Shown: positions 33,353 through 43,097, numbered from the stretch's first letter. The stretch is 64,000 bases of DNA from Aliamphritea hakodatensis (GCF_024347195.1 NZ_AP025281.1:3534001-3598000), one strand, 5' to 3'. Notes: generated by a model not told the origin, from the letters alone. Program-made: numbers and translations.

Positions 33353-36232
33353 TCAGGTGGCTACAATAACGCGAATTGCATCCAACTTCAGCTGCAGGGT
33401 TTCAAGATACCCTTCCAGCAGTGCCTGACGCTCCGCCAGCGCAGCAATTTCTTCGCTGCGGATATTCGGATTAATTTCCGCCAGAGCCATCAGACGCTCT
33501 ACTTCAGCGCCCAGAATATGACGGACATTTTCCTGCGCAGCGGCATAAATGGCCGGTTGCTGTTTATCTGCCAGCTCTTCAGCTTCGGCCACCATAGCGT
33601 TAATTTCGGTACGGGTATGCTTAACGATATCCACCGCCTGCCGCTTACCCACCCGTTCCGCAAGATTATTAATATGCTGTTCGGTCAGAACCTTACTCAG
33701 ATCCGTACGGTTTACATCCACCACGATACGCACCAGAGTTTCCGGCATATAACGCTGAACCTGCATCTCTCTCGGTGCCGCACAGTGCAGTGTAAAGATG
33801 CTTTCCAGCAACAGGGTACCCGGCTTCAGTGGCGGCAGTTTGATACTGCACACAGCAGCATTACCGAACTCCCCGGATAGGATCATATCCATCGCCCCGG
33901 ACACCATAGGATGTTCCCAGCTGAGGAAGTGCATATCCTCACGGCTTAACGCGGTGGTCCGGTTAAAGGTGGCGGTCATGCCCTCTTCCGGCAAGCCCGG
34001 GAAGCTTTCACAATGCATGTGATCACTCGGGTGCAGAATAATGCAGTTGGTGCTGTGGTGCTGTTGTTCAACACCGAACTGGTCGAACACCTTTTCCATA
34101 TACTTGCTCAGCTTGCTGCTGGCACTGGCGCTGTCGATGTTATCAATCAGTTCTGCAGCCCGCAGCGGGTCACAGGAATTCATTTCCAGCAGCTTATTCC
34201 GACCGGCCTGCAAAGCCGCCATGGTTTCATCAGCAGCGGCGCGGGTTTCAGTAATCAGCTGTTCCGCTTCATCATCATTGGCGTGGCCGCGCAGCATGGT
34301 TAGCAGCGGTGTTTCAAAGCGTTCAAACAGCGCGCTGCCCGCCGGGCAGGCCGTTGCAAAACAGTTCAGTCCCTGCTCATACCAGGCCAGCAGATGACTC
34401 TGGGCTTCCGTGAAATACGGTACGTGAATATTCACATCGTTCTTCTGACCGATCCGGTCCAGACGGCCAATCCGCTGTTCCAGCAAATCCGGATTCAGCG
34501 GCAGATCAAACAATACCAGGTGACTGGCAAACTGGAAGTTACGGCCTTCGCTGCCAATCTCGGAACAGATCAGTACCTGGGCGCTGTCATCTTCATCAGC
34601 GAAATACGCTGCCGCACGGTCGCGGTTCACCAGGCTCATACCTTCATGGAACACCGCAGAACGCACGCCTTCATACAAACGTAAATGTTCTTCCAGCTGT
34701 TTAGCCGTGGCCGCAGCCGCGCAGATAACCAGTGCTTTTTCGTGGCGGTTTGCCGCCAGCCACTCCACCAGCCAGGCAACCCGGGGGTCGGCTTCCAGCC
34801 AGCGATCCTGAAATACTTTTTCCGGGTGCAGCAGCAGATCCAGATCAGCACCTTCCAGTTGCTGTTTTTCGCTTTCCAGATAGAAATCCGGTTCCGGTAA
34901 CGGATGCGGATGCAGAATACGCTCAGGGAAGCCTTCCACCGCATCCCGGGTATTACGGAACAGTACCCGGCCGGTGCCATGATGATCCAGTAACTCACTG
35001 ATGGTGGTTTGTAACAGCTCATCAAAGGCGACAAAGTCTTCCAGATTCTGAGCAGCATCCAGCAGAGTATCCACACGGGCCTGCCCCAGGTATTCAGCCA
35101 GCGAAGCCTGTACACTGGCATCTTTAATCTGCTCAAGCACATCATCGGCTAACAGAGCATCCATCAGTTCACGTACCGGCTGATAACCGGCTTCTTCTTC
35201 GCGGAACTTCTGCAGATCATAATAGCGGTCCGGATCAAGCAGGCGTAAACGGGCAAAGTGCCCTTCCATGCCCAACTGTTCCGGGGTCGCAGTCAGCAGT
35301 AACAGACCTTTAATTTCTGCAGACAGTGATTCAATGCAGGCATACTCGGTGCTGATGGCATCTTCCGCCCACTCCAGGTGATGGGCTTCATCGACAATCA
35401 GCATATCCCAGCCGGCCATAATCGCCTGAGCCTGACGCTGAGTACTGTTAGCCAGGAAGGGTAATGTACAGAGCACTAACTGAGCCGTCTCGAACGGGTT
35501 TACCCCTTCATCAGACATTTCCAGTGCGGTACAACGCAGCTCATCCAGAATGGTAAAGCGCAGATTAAAGCGCCGCAGCATCTCTACCAGCCACTGATGA
35601 ATCAGGCTGTCAGGCACGACGATTAATGCCCGGCTGGACTTACCGCTGATCAGTTGCTGATGCAGAATCAGACCCGCTTCGATGGTCTTACCCAGCCCCA
35701 CCTCATCTGCCAGCAATACCCGTGGCGCAAACCGCTCGCCTACCTGATGGGCGATATACATCTGGTGGGGCAACAGCTGAACCCGCGGGCCAATTAAACC
35801 AAATCCGGCAGACTTAACATGCTGATGCTGATGCTTAAGGGTTTCCAGCCGCAGCTGGAAACGGTTGTTCTTTTCCACCTGACCGGCAAACAGACGGTCA
35901 TGGGGTTTACTGAAATGCACCGAGCTGTCCAGCTCAAGCTCATCAATACTGTGATCTTCGCCTTCTGCATCAAAGCCCAGGTAATACACACAACCGTCTT
36001 CTTCGACCACTTCGCTGATGACAATTTCCAGCCCCTGATAGGACTTCACCTGTTCACCGACGGGATAAATAACCCGGCTGAGCGGTGCATTATCCACCGC
36101 ATAAGTACGCTCTTCCTGAACGGCAGGGAAACTGATCACGACACGGCGGTTGGCAACATCAACAACAACCCCCAACCCCAGATTCGATTCGGTATTACTG
36201 ATCCAGCGCTGACCGGGAATAAACTCTGACAA
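33353..36232 (-). CDS. rapA: RNA polymerase-associated Swi2/Snf2 ATPase RapA
   Basis: SWI/SNF-type translocase that binds RNA polymerase and recycles it after transcription. About 959 residues; E. coli RapA has 968. The N-terminal Tudor-like part starts FIPGQRWISNTESNLGLG. Helicase motifs are LLADEVGLGKTIEAGLIL (I), VDEAHHLEW (II) and EQRIGRLDRIGQ (VI). An in-frame ATG exists at 36304, but homologous RapA proteins begin just before PGQRWIS, so TTG at 36232 (or GTG at 36244) is more likely. The divergent neighbour is another helicase gene. Confidence 0.95.
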   Translation of the reverse strand: MSEFIPGQRWISNTESNLGLGVVVDVANRRVVISFPAVQEERTYAVDNAPLSRVIYPVGEQVKSYQGLEIVISEVVEEDGCVYYLGFDAEGEDHSIDELELDSSVHFSKPHDRLFAGQVEKNNRFQLRLETLKHQHQHVKSAGFGLIGPRVQLLPHQMYIAHQVGERFAPRVLLADEVGLGKTIEAGLILHQQLISGKSSRALIVVPDSLIHQWLVEMLRRFNLRFTILDELRCTALEMSDEGVNPFETAQLVLCTLPFLANSTQRQAQAIMAGWDMLIVDEAHHLEWAEDAISTEYACIESLSAEIKGLLLLTATPEQLGMEGHFARLRLLDPDRYYDLQKFREEEAGYQPVRELMDALLADDVLEQIKDASVQASLAEYLGQARVDTLLDAAQNLEDFVAFDELLQTTISELLDHHGTGRVLFRNTRDAVEGFPERILHPHPLPEPDFYLESEKQQLEGADLDLLLHPEKVFQDRWLEADPRVAWLVEWLAANRHEKALVICAAAATAKQLEEHLRLYEGVRSAVFHEGMSLVNRDRAAAYFADEDDSAQVLICSEIGSEGRNFQFASHLVLFDLPLNPDLLEQRIGRLDRIGQKNDVNIHVPYFTEAQSHLLAWYEQGLNCFATACPAGSALFERFETPLLTMLRGHANDDEAEQLITETRAAADETMAALQAGRNKLLEMNSCDPLRAAELIDNIDSASASSKLSKYMEKVFDQFGVEQQHHSTNCIILHPSDHMHCESFPGLPEEGMTATFNRTTALSREDMHFLSWEHPMVSGAMDMILSGEFGNAAVCSIKLPPLKPGTLLLESIFTLHCAAPREMQVQRYMPETLVRIVVDVNRTDLSKVLTEQHINNLAERVGKRQAVDIVKHTRTEINAMVAEAEELADKQQPAIYAAAQENVRHILGAEVERLMALAEINPNIRSEEIAALAERQALLEGYLETLQLKLDAIRVIVAT

Positions 36233-36482
36233 AAGACGACTCACTATTTCTGAAAATTCTTCGCAATATAAATCTTGCTTACCCTGAAACCATTCACACA
36301 GCATAGCAGGAAGAACGGCGGCAGCGCATGATAGGGCTTGTTTAGATGTAGCTCAAGAGGCAAACACTCCTGTTTAACTATAAAGGTTGAGGGAATGACA
36401 TAACGCAGGGAAATTCAGGTGGTCAGGCGGAAAATGGTGTATGCTTGCGGTTTAATTTTCACTGCCCACCAAAGCGAGCATT

Positions 36483-37844
36483 ATGTCCTTTATCGATCTT
36501 GATCTGGACCTGGAAATCCTCGGCGCACTGGCCGATAACGACTTCCTGAAACCCACTGATATTCAGCAACAGGCGATCCCTGCCATCCTTGATGGTCTGG
36601 ATCTGCTGGCCAGCGCCCCGACCGGCACCGGCAAAACGCTGGCCTTCGTTCTGCCCGGGCTGCAGCACATACTGGACAGCGAACCGGACAGCAGCAGCGC
36701 ACCACAGGTGCTGATCCTCAGCCCGACCCGGGAACTGGCTAAACAGACCTACGAAGTAATTCAGCAGCAAACGGCAAACAGCCACATTAACAGCTGCCTG
36801 ATTGTGGGTGGGGTACCCTTCGGCATGCAGAAAGCCATGCTGGCAGAACGGATCGATATCATGGTGGCAACCCCGGGCCGTCTGCTGGAGCTGAACGCCC
36901 AGCAATGGCTGGATATGTCTGTGGTGGATATGCTGGTGATCGATGAAGCTGACCGCATGCTGGACATGGGCTTTATTGAAAGCATTCAGCAAATTGCTGA
37001 TGTCCTGCCCCAGTCCCGCCAGACCCTGATGTTTTCCGCCACCCTGGAAAGCGACAAGATTCAGAAGTTTGCCAGCGACCTGCTTAACGAAGACGCCCGC
37101 TGTCTGGAAGTGGAACAGCCACGGCACATTCCGGAACACATCAAACACAGCGTCTACCAGGCAGATAACGAAGTTCACAAAGACCACCTGCTCAAAGCAC
37201 TGGTGAAAAGCCATGAAATTGAGCAGGCCATTGTGTTCGTTAACAGCCGTAAACAGGTGGACCACTGGGTCCATGTGATTCGCGGGCTGGGCATCACCTG
37301 CGCCGGTTTACATGGCGACCTGCGCCAGAGCGACCGTGGTCAGCGAGTCAAAGACATGCGCCGCAAACGCATCAAAATAATGGTAGCCACCGACGTTGCC
37401 GGCCGCGGGCTGGACCTGCCGGATATCCATCACATCATTAACCTGCAACTGCCCATGAAAGCGGACAGCTACGTACACCGTGCCGGCCGCAGTGGCCGCG
37501 ACGGCCGTAATGGCTATGTATGGTCAATTGTAGACGCGCTGGACTGGCCAACACTGGGACGGATCGAACGTTTTATCGGCCAGAAAATCAGCCGTGCGAC
37601 CTATCCGGGCCTCGCGTCAAAGAAGCCGGAACCCACCGAAAAGAAAAAGCTGAAAACCAAGTCTAAAGCCAAAACAAAAGTTAAAAGCAAAGCCAGGGGA
37701 AAAGCTGCCAAGCCAAAGGCAAAAGCAGGTAAAAAACCGAAAACCGGTGCCCGCCCTGCCACCCCGAAAACCGCCGAGAGCAAAAAAGCTGCGGGTAATA
37801 AGCCGGCGGCGAAAAAAGCACCGCGCAAGCCAAAAGCTGACTAA
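36483..37844 (+). CDS. DEAD-box ATP-dependent RNA helicase, SrmB-like, with long Lys-rich tail
   Basis: A 453-residue DEAD-box helicase. The Q motif region is DFLKPTDIQQQAIP, motif I APTGTGKT, Ia SPTRELAKQ, II DEAD, III SAT and VI HRAGRSGRDG. The core ends near residue 375; the last 75 residues are almost entirely Lys, Ala, Pro, Thr and Ser, a low-complexity RNA-binding tail. Core features (LPGLQHILD, YVHRAGRSGRDGRNG) recall SrmB, which acts in 50S ribosome assembly, but the assignment is tentative. It is divergent from rapA and ends in a strong terminator shared with leuA. Confidence 0.92.
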   Translation: MSFIDLDLDLEILGALADNDFLKPTDIQQQAIPAILDGLDLLASAPTGTGKTLAFVLPGLQHILDSEPDSSSAPQVLILSPTRELAKQTYEVIQQQTANSHINSCLIVGGVPFGMQKAMLAERIDIMVATPGRLLELNAQQWLDMSVVDMLVIDEADRMLDMGFIESIQQIADVLPQSRQTLMFSATLESDKIQKFASDLLNEDARCLEVEQPRHIPEHIKHSVYQADNEVHKDHLLKALVKSHEIEQAIVFVNSRKQVDHWVHVIRGLGITCAGLHGDLRQSDRGQRVKDMRRKRIKIMVATDVAGRGLDLPDIHHIINLQLPMKADSYVHRAGRSGRDGRNGYVWSIVDALDWPTLGRIERFIGQKISRATYPGLASKKPEPTEKKKLKTKSKAKTKVKSKARGKAAKPKAKAGKKPKTGARPATPKTAESKKAAGNKPAAKKAPRKPKAD

Positions 37845-37864
37845 ACCGCTTTTCTTCCGGATAC

Positions 37865-37906
37865 AAAAAAACGCCCGGCGGTTTACACCTCCGGGCGTTT
37901 TCTTTT
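37865..37906. terminator. Bidirectional terminator between helicase and leuA genes
   Basis: ACGCCCGG (37871-37878) pairs with CCGGGCGT (37891-37898), with a run of A on the left and TTTTCTTTT on the right, so it serves both convergent genes. Confidence 0.9.
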
Positions 37907-37928
37907 ATTAAGTTTTACTGAAGCTTGC

Positions 37929-39587
37929 TTAAGCCGCCTGAGCCACCGCGGCCTGGCTGCGGCTGAATGCGGACAGCATCGCCTGCATTGTCGCCGCCGA
38001 GGTATCTTCAGCGACCGCTACACCGTGGTGCAACTGATCATCAATCATCACTTCAATACATGCCTGCGCCTGTGCTGCCGTACCGCTGCCAATGGCGTGC
38101 TGATCAAACTGCTGCACATCAATACTGCAGCTGAAACGCTGACCCAGTGCCTGACACAGCGCTTCCAGCGGGCCGGTACCCTGGCCGTTAAACTGGCTGT
38201 TGCCGACACTGAAATGTCCGTCAACCTGATGGCCTTCAGTGTGCAGATCATAGCTACCCAATACCCATTCAGGTGCTACTTCAACAAAGTGCTGGTCATA
38301 GAGTTCTTTAATTACCGTCGGTGAAACTTCCACACCGGACGCTTCGGCCGCCCCCTGAACCTTCTGGCTCAGCGCACCGTGCATCCACTTCGGCAACTCA
38401 ATGTTGTAATCACGTTCCAGCACCAGCGCCACACCGCCCTTACCGCTCTGGCTGTTGATCCGCACCACGGCTTCATATTCGCGGCCGATATCACGGGGAT
38501 CGATCGGCAGATAAGCCACATCCCACTTATCCAGACCGTTGTCAGCATGGTAGTTCATCGACTTACGGATGGCATCCTGATGGCTGCCGGAGAAAGCGGT
38601 ATACACCAATTCGCCAGCCCACGGATGACGGGCAGATACCGGTAATTCAGTGCAGTATTCCACCACTTCGATAATTTCTTTAATGTCCGAAAAGTTCAGT
38701 TTCGGATCAATACCACGGGAATACAGGTTCATCCCCATCGTCACAATGTCCATGTTACCGGTACGTTCACCGTTACCGATCAGCGTACCTTCAATGCGAT
38801 CCGCACCGGCCAGCACACCCAGCTCAGCTGCCGCAACAGCACAGCCACGGTCATTATGAGTATGCAAACTGATACGGATATGCTCACGCTGGCTAACCTG
38901 ACGGCAGAAATATTCAATCTGGTCAGCAAACACGTTAGGCGTCGACATCTCCACTGTTGCCGGCAGGTTAATCACCACTGGCTGGCCATTTTCTGGCTGC
39001 CACTCAGCGATTACCGCATCACACACCTCAACGGCATAATCCATTTCAGTGCCGGTAAAGCTCTCCGGCGAATACTGGAATTCCCATTCAGTCTGCGGGT
39101 ATTTTGTTGCGTAGGACTTCACCCACTGCGCACCCTGTACCGCAATTGCCTTAATGCCTTCGCGGGACTTACCGAATACCTGTTCACGCTGGACAGTCGA
39201 AGTAGAGTTATAGACATGAACAATGGCCCGCCGCGCACCTTCCAGTGACTCATAAGTACGGGCAATCAGATCTTCCCGTGCCTGGGTCAGCACCTGAACG
39301 GTCACGTCTTCCGGTATGCGGTTTTCTTCAATCAGCTTACGGACAAAATCAAAATCCGGCTGTGAAGCAGAAGGAAAACCCACTTCGATTTCTTTGAAAC
39401 CCAGCTTAACCAGCAGATCAAACATGCGGGTTTTCTGTTCAACATTCATCGGATTAACCAGTGCCTGATTACCGTCACGCAGGTCAACACTGCACCAGTC
39501 AGGCGCGGCGGTGATTACCTGATCAGGCCAGGTACGGTCGGTTAATGCTAACGGCTCAAAAGCTTTATATTTACGATGGTCAAACAT
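37929..39587 (-). CDS. leuA: 2-Isopropylmalate synthase, long form
   Basis: First committed enzyme of leucine biosynthesis: acetyl-CoA plus 2-oxoisovalerate to 2-isopropylmalate. The 552 residues belong to the longer LeuA type. Motifs: SVDLRDGNQALVNPM and KEIEVGFPSASQPDFDFVR at the start, and LHTHNDRGCAVAAAELGVLAG for metal binding. The C-terminal LeuA allosteric domain (about 430-550) gives leucine feedback. ATG at 39587 follows GGGA; the frame is open to 39740, but that part is leader. It is divergent from an Lrp-type regulator with TTGCGC motifs between them, and its leader contains a 9-base-pair hairpin. Confidence 0.96.
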   Translation of the reverse strand: MFDHRKYKAFEPLALTDRTWPDQVITAAPDWCSVDLRDGNQALVNPMNVEQKTRMFDLLVKLGFKEIEVGFPSASQPDFDFVRKLIEENRIPEDVTVQVLTQAREDLIARTYESLEGARRAIVHVYNSTSTVQREQVFGKSREGIKAIAVQGAQWVKSYATKYPQTEWEFQYSPESFTGTEMDYAVEVCDAVIAEWQPENGQPVVINLPATVEMSTPNVFADQIEYFCRQVSQREHIRISLHTHNDRGCAVAAAELGVLAGADRIEGTLIGNGERTGNMDIVTMGMNLYSRGIDPKLNFSDIKEIIEVVEYCTELPVSARHPWAGELVYTAFSGSHQDAIRKSMNYHADNGLDKWDVAYLPIDPRDIGREYEAVVRINSQSGKGGVALVLERDYNIELPKWMHGALSQKVQGAAEASGVEVSPTVIKELYDQHFVEVAPEWVLGSYDLHTEGHQVDGHFSVGNSQFNGQGTGPLEALCQALGQRFSCSIDVQQFDQHAIGSGTAAQAQACIEVMIDDQLHHGVAVAEDTSAATMQAMLSAFSRSQAAVAQAA

Positions 39588-39684
39588 GCTGAGTTCCCGG
39601 TATCTTGCCTCGGTAAGGCGCTGAAAATTGTAATTTTTGTTAAGTCTGCAAAGGGTGCTTATGGCACGGTGAAAGGCAGTTTTT

Positions 39685-39720
39685 AGGCCCGCCGCCGACG
39701 GATAAGTCTCTGGCGGGCCT
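39685..39720 (-). other. leuA: Hairpin in the leuA leader
   Basis: AGGCCCGCC (39720-39712 read leftwards) pairs with GGCGGGCCT (39693-39685), about 100 bases before leuA. It is followed by AAAAAC, not T, so it is not a simple terminator. I found no obvious leucine-rich leader peptide. It may affect leader RNA stability or folding. Confidence 0.45.
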
Positions 39721-39770
39721 GACCGAAAAGCGGGGATCACCCGTCAATCAGTAAGGCATAGTGTAAACAG

Positions 39771-39866
39771 TGTTGTGCGCAATTACTGTGCTAAATCATC
39801 CCTTTTAAAACCAATTGCGCAATTTTCATAAACACATTACGCTTAATGCTTACAAAAAATTGCGCG
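39771..39866. promoter_or_regulatory. TTGCGC motif cluster between leuA and the Lrp-type gene
   Basis: AATTGCGCAATT at 39813-39824 is a perfect 12-base palindrome. Related copies are TTGTGCGCAATT at 39773-39784 and AATTGCGCGAGAA at 39858-39870. A fourth, ATTGCGCGAA, lies inside the regulator's coding region (39921-39930). Spacing is about 40-63 bases. The positions fit binding by the adjacent Lrp-type protein with leuA and itself as targets, which is inferred. Confidence 0.55.
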
Positions 39867-39876
39867 AGAAATGATA

Positions 39877-40368
39877 ATGCGTTCAAACAATATCAACCTT
39901 GACCCGTTTGATATAAAAATATTGCGCGAATTACAGCGTGACGCTAACCAGTCAAATCAGGAACTTGCAGAAAAAGTCGGCCTCACTGCCGCCCCCTGTT
40001 CCCGCCGGGTGAAACAGCTGGAAGAGTCCGGCGTGATTCAGCAAAAAGTGGTGCGGATAGATGAGCGGGCCGTCAATCTGGACCTGATTGCCATCCTGCA
40101 TATCAGCATGGACAAACATATTCCCGAACGCTTCGAAGAATTTGAAGCGACCATTAACCGCTTCCCGGAAGTGATGGAGTGCTACCTTATTACCGGCCAC
40201 GACGCCGACTATCAGTTAAAGGTCGCCGTGCCGGACATGGACCGCTATCACGATATTCTGTTGGGTAAGATCACCCGCATCAGAGGTGTTACCGGCGTAA
40301 AGTCAGCTTTCATCATGCGTAAAATTGTCGATACCACCTCGGTTCCGCTGGACTATATCCACCCCTGA
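39877..40368 (+). CDS. Lrp/AsnC-family regulator, leuA-adjacent
   Basis: A regulator of about 163 residues: HTH at residues 7-70 (DPFDIKILRELQRDANQSNQ and TAAPCSRRVKQLEESGVIQQ), RAM domain in the rest (VMECYLITGHDADYQLKVAV). It differs clearly from the dadA-adjacent Lrp protein. Two ATGs are in frame (39871, 39877); GAG at 39867-39869 suits the second better. It is divergent from leuA across a region with TTGCGC repeats. A leucine or branched-chain amino-acid response is the simplest guess, but no ligand can be read from the sequence. Confidence 0.92.
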   Translation: MRSNNINLDPFDIKILRELQRDANQSNQELAEKVGLTAAPCSRRVKQLEESGVIQQKVVRIDERAVNLDLIAILHISMDKHIPERFEEFEATINRFPEVMECYLITGHDADYQLKVAVPDMDRYHDILLGKITRIRGVTGVKSAFIMRKIVDTTSVPLDYIHP

Positions 40369-40377
40369 GTAGCCGCC

Positions 40378-40405
40378 ATTAAAAACGGCAGCCCAGGGCT
40401 GCCGT
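40378..40405 (-). terminator. Terminator of the first SEL1-SPOR gene
   Basis: Read leftwards, ACGGCAGCCC and GGGCTGCCGT (perfect 10-base-pair stem, single-base loop) are followed by TTTTAATGG. It may also stop the Lrp-type transcript from the other side. Confidence 0.75.
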
Positions 40406-40427
40406 TATCATTATCTGCAGGACTGAA

Positions 40428-41531
40428 TTACGAATCTGCCGGTTGATAAATATCCTGCAGTACCGATACCTGGCGAATCCAGCCACCTTCGGCCACATCA
40501 GCCGGCAGCTGCGCCTGCATACCACGCTTTGCTTCACCGTAAGTGCCGAACTGATGCCGGTAAAGCACAACATACACAGGCCCCAGCACCGTCACACTGC
40601 GATAATAATCAACCTGCCCCTGCAAACCGGTATCCCGCAGAAAACCGTTCAGCGACGGCTCGTCCTTAAACTGTGCCAATTGCAGCACAAACTTATCCTT
40701 CGGCTGGCTGAACAGCCAGTCACGGTTTTTCAGCCCCGCGACATTATCAAACGCGGCAGATGCCGGCTGGCCAGCAGCCGTTGGCCCGTAAAGGTTCAGC
40801 AGTCGCTCGGAAATGGCGGTATATAAAACGCCGGCCTTATCATGCCCTGCTACCTTGCTGCGCTGGGCGTACTCAAGCGCCCGGGGAAGGTCTGCTTCAA
40901 CCTGCTCACCGTTGAAATAAATCGCAGCCAGGTTATACAGTGCATCCGGGTTTTCCTGCAACGCCGCCTTCTGATACCAGCTCAGGCTGGCCGCATGATC
41001 CTTGCCCGCCAACAGAATCGCCAGCGTTACCTGCGCATCCTGATGACCGGACCGGGCAGCCAGACGCAACCAGCGCTCCCCAAGATTAAGGTCCTGTTTA
41101 ACACCACTGCCTTTCAGCAGCATCTGCCCCAGCTTAAACTGGCTCTCGGGCATATTTTCAGCGGCTGCCTGACGATAATAGCCCACTGCCTGCGGCAAAT
41201 TCTGTTCAACTCCGCGGCCATATTCATAGGCAATGCCCAGATAATACGCGGCCGGTGCATACCCCGCAGCCACCGACTGAGTCAGCAACTCAACTGATTT
41301 AACCTGATCGCCTTTACGGCCCAGACTTTCGCCATAAATACGGCCCATGGCAAACAGACCCTGTGCATCACCGGCATCCGCCAAGCGGGCACAGATGGTG
41401 TTTGCTGCGACATAATCTTCATGTTCCAGACGGTCCAGACAGGCAGGCCCCCGGGGATCGTGATTCGCCAGCGCCGACGCTGAACCGGTGGCCAGCAACA
41501 CACACAGCAAAACAGATTTGTTAGCAAACAT
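40428..41531 (-). CDS. Secreted SEL1-repeat protein with C-terminal SPOR domain (1 of 3)
   Basis: A 367-residue envelope protein. A signal peptide covers about residues 1-22 (SVLLCVLLATGSASALA). Four or five SEL1/TPR-like repeats follow (YYLGIAYEYGRGVEQNLPQA, FKLGQMLLKGSGVKQDLNLG), then a DamX-type SPOR domain from about residue 280 (DWLFSQPKDKFVLQLAQFKD, then GPVYVVLYRHQFGTYGEAKR). SPOR domains bind denuded peptidoglycan glycan at division sites. GGAG before ATG at 41531 sets the start. It is the last and shortest of three leftward paralogues. Confidence 0.88.
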   Translation of the reverse strand: MFANKSVLLCVLLATGSASALANHDPRGPACLDRLEHEDYVAANTICARLADAGDAQGLFAMGRIYGESLGRKGDQVKSVELLTQSVAAGYAPAAYYLGIAYEYGRGVEQNLPQAVGYYRQAAAENMPESQFKLGQMLLKGSGVKQDLNLGERWLRLAARSGHQDAQVTLAILLAGKDHAASLSWYQKAALQENPDALYNLAAIYFNGEQVEADLPRALEYAQRSKVAGHDKAGVLYTAISERLLNLYGPTAAGQPASAAFDNVAGLKNRDWLFSQPKDKFVLQLAQFKDEPSLNGFLRDTGLQGQVDYYRSVTVLGPVYVVLYRHQFGTYGEAKRGMQAQLPADVAEGGWIRQVSVLQDIYQPADS

Positions 41532-41650
41532 CACTTTCTCCCTCACCGCTAACTGCGGCTGAATCCCTGTCCGTCAAACCGGAATTTTCTCTGAATTAAT
41601 ACAGTTACACACTGCCTGAAATACCTGTGTTCTGATCAGCACTGCCCTGA

Positions 41651-42997
41651 TCAGCTCTCACCGTCCGGGGCAACATAATCCGCCTGCAGAGTAGAAAAAC
41701 GCCGGTACCAGACCCCCTTCTGAACGCCTTCAGCCAGCACCTGCCGGGCGATTTCCTTGGACCGGGTTACCGTTTCGTAATTGCGGTGATAGAGCAATAC
41801 GTAAACCAGTCCGGCCCGGGTACGGGCGCGGTAATAATCAACCTGATTCTGCAAGTCATATTTTTCGATATACCGGCCAACCGCTGCTTTATCAGTAATC
41901 TGTGCCAGCTGCATCACAATGTGCTGATCCGGCTGCTGCATCAGCCATGCTTTATCACGGAAGTTAGCAGCAACAGTTTTTTCACCGGCGACGTTTACCC
42001 TGGCCGCCTTATCGGCTTTCGGCTTTCTGAGCTGAACAACCACCTCTGACGCAGGTGTTTTTTCAATTTTAACAGGCTTAACTGCCGGTTTTTCAGCGGG
42101 TTTACTTTCAGGCTTAACAACCGCCGGTTGCAGTTTCTTAACCGGTTGTTTTATATCGGGGGCCAGCAATCCGGCGGTAACCAGATCAGGCGCTGCCTGA
42201 GCGGAAGAAGTGCCACCAACAGACCCCGGTTCAGCCACCACCGAACGGGTCTCGGCCAGACGTTCCTCAATTTCTTCCACCAGACGTTTACTGCTCAGTC
42301 GTCCAAGGCTCAGGCTCTGCCGGGATAAGCGCAGGGCTTTGGCCAGATCAACCTGTTCACCCAGCCGGCCTTCGGCATAAATATCTGCAAGCTGATACAG
42401 CGCAAAAGCATTATTCTGTTCGGCAGCCTGCTGGTACCAGTGAAGCGCCTGCTTATCACCGGCTGTCGCCTGCAGAATCGCCAGAGTTACCTGGGCATTG
42501 GGATCACCGCCAATGGCTGACTTTTCCAGCCAGTCCTGAGCCTGCTGGTAATTCGCCGTGACACCATCCCCTTTCAGCAACATCACCCCGGCTTTCAGCT
42601 GACTTTCTGTATGGCCAGCCTCAGCACCGCGAAGGTACCAGTTAAATGCGTCAGGGAGACTTTGCTCAACCACTTCGCCGCTTTCATATAACGCTGCCAG
42701 GTTATAGCAGGCCGGGCCATAATCCGCCTCTGCGGCTATCTTGAGCCATGTCAGCGCCTGGCTGACATCTGCGCTGGCCCCCCCCAGCCCCCGGGCGTAC
42801 AGATTAGACATAACAAAGCTGGCGATTGCACCGCCGTCATCCGCCAGGGGTTTGCAGGCTGTATATGCGCTGGCATACCGGCCGTCGGTATACAGTTGCT
42901 GACACTTTTCTTCAGCACTGTCGGCAGCATACACTGCAGCACTGCCTGCAACCGCCAGCGCTGCCATCAGAAAATTGTAAAACCGCTGTTTAATCAT
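41651..42997 (-). CDS. Secreted SEL1-repeat protein with C-terminal SPOR domain (2 of 3)
   Basis: A 448-residue paralogue of its neighbours. Signal peptide about residues 1-24 (FLMAALAVAGSAAVYAADS); SEL1 repeats to about residue 215 (YNLAALYESGEVVEQSLPDA, LKAGVMLLKGDGVTANYQQA); then a Lys/Pro-rich linker (KPVKKLQPAVVKPESKPAEK) at about 275-330 and a SPOR domain (AWLMQQPDQHIVMQLAQITD, then GLVYVLLYHRNYETVTRSKE). ATG at 42997 is preceded by AGGGT. Gaps of 119 and 100 bases separate it from its two paralogues, so a shared transcript is possible. Confidence 0.88.
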   Translation of the reverse strand: MIKQRFYNFLMAALAVAGSAAVYAADSAEEKCQQLYTDGRYASAYTACKPLADDGGAIASFVMSNLYARGLGGASADVSQALTWLKIAAEADYGPACYNLAALYESGEVVEQSLPDAFNWYLRGAEAGHTESQLKAGVMLLKGDGVTANYQQAQDWLEKSAIGGDPNAQVTLAILQATAGDKQALHWYQQAAEQNNAFALYQLADIYAEGRLGEQVDLAKALRLSRQSLSLGRLSSKRLVEEIEERLAETRSVVAEPGSVGGTSSAQAAPDLVTAGLLAPDIKQPVKKLQPAVVKPESKPAEKPAVKPVKIEKTPASEVVVQLRKPKADKAARVNVAGEKTVAANFRDKAWLMQQPDQHIVMQLAQITDKAAVGRYIEKYDLQNQVDYYRARTRAGLVYVLLYHRNYETVTRSKEIARQVLAEGVQKGVWYRRFSTLQADYVAPDGES

Positions 42998-43097
42998 CTC
43001 GTTACCCTGCACGGCCGTCATCGACGACAGATTAAATTCTAGAGCTCAGAAAGCGATATACGATACCTGTGTAGTACTCAGAACGCACATTTTTTTT

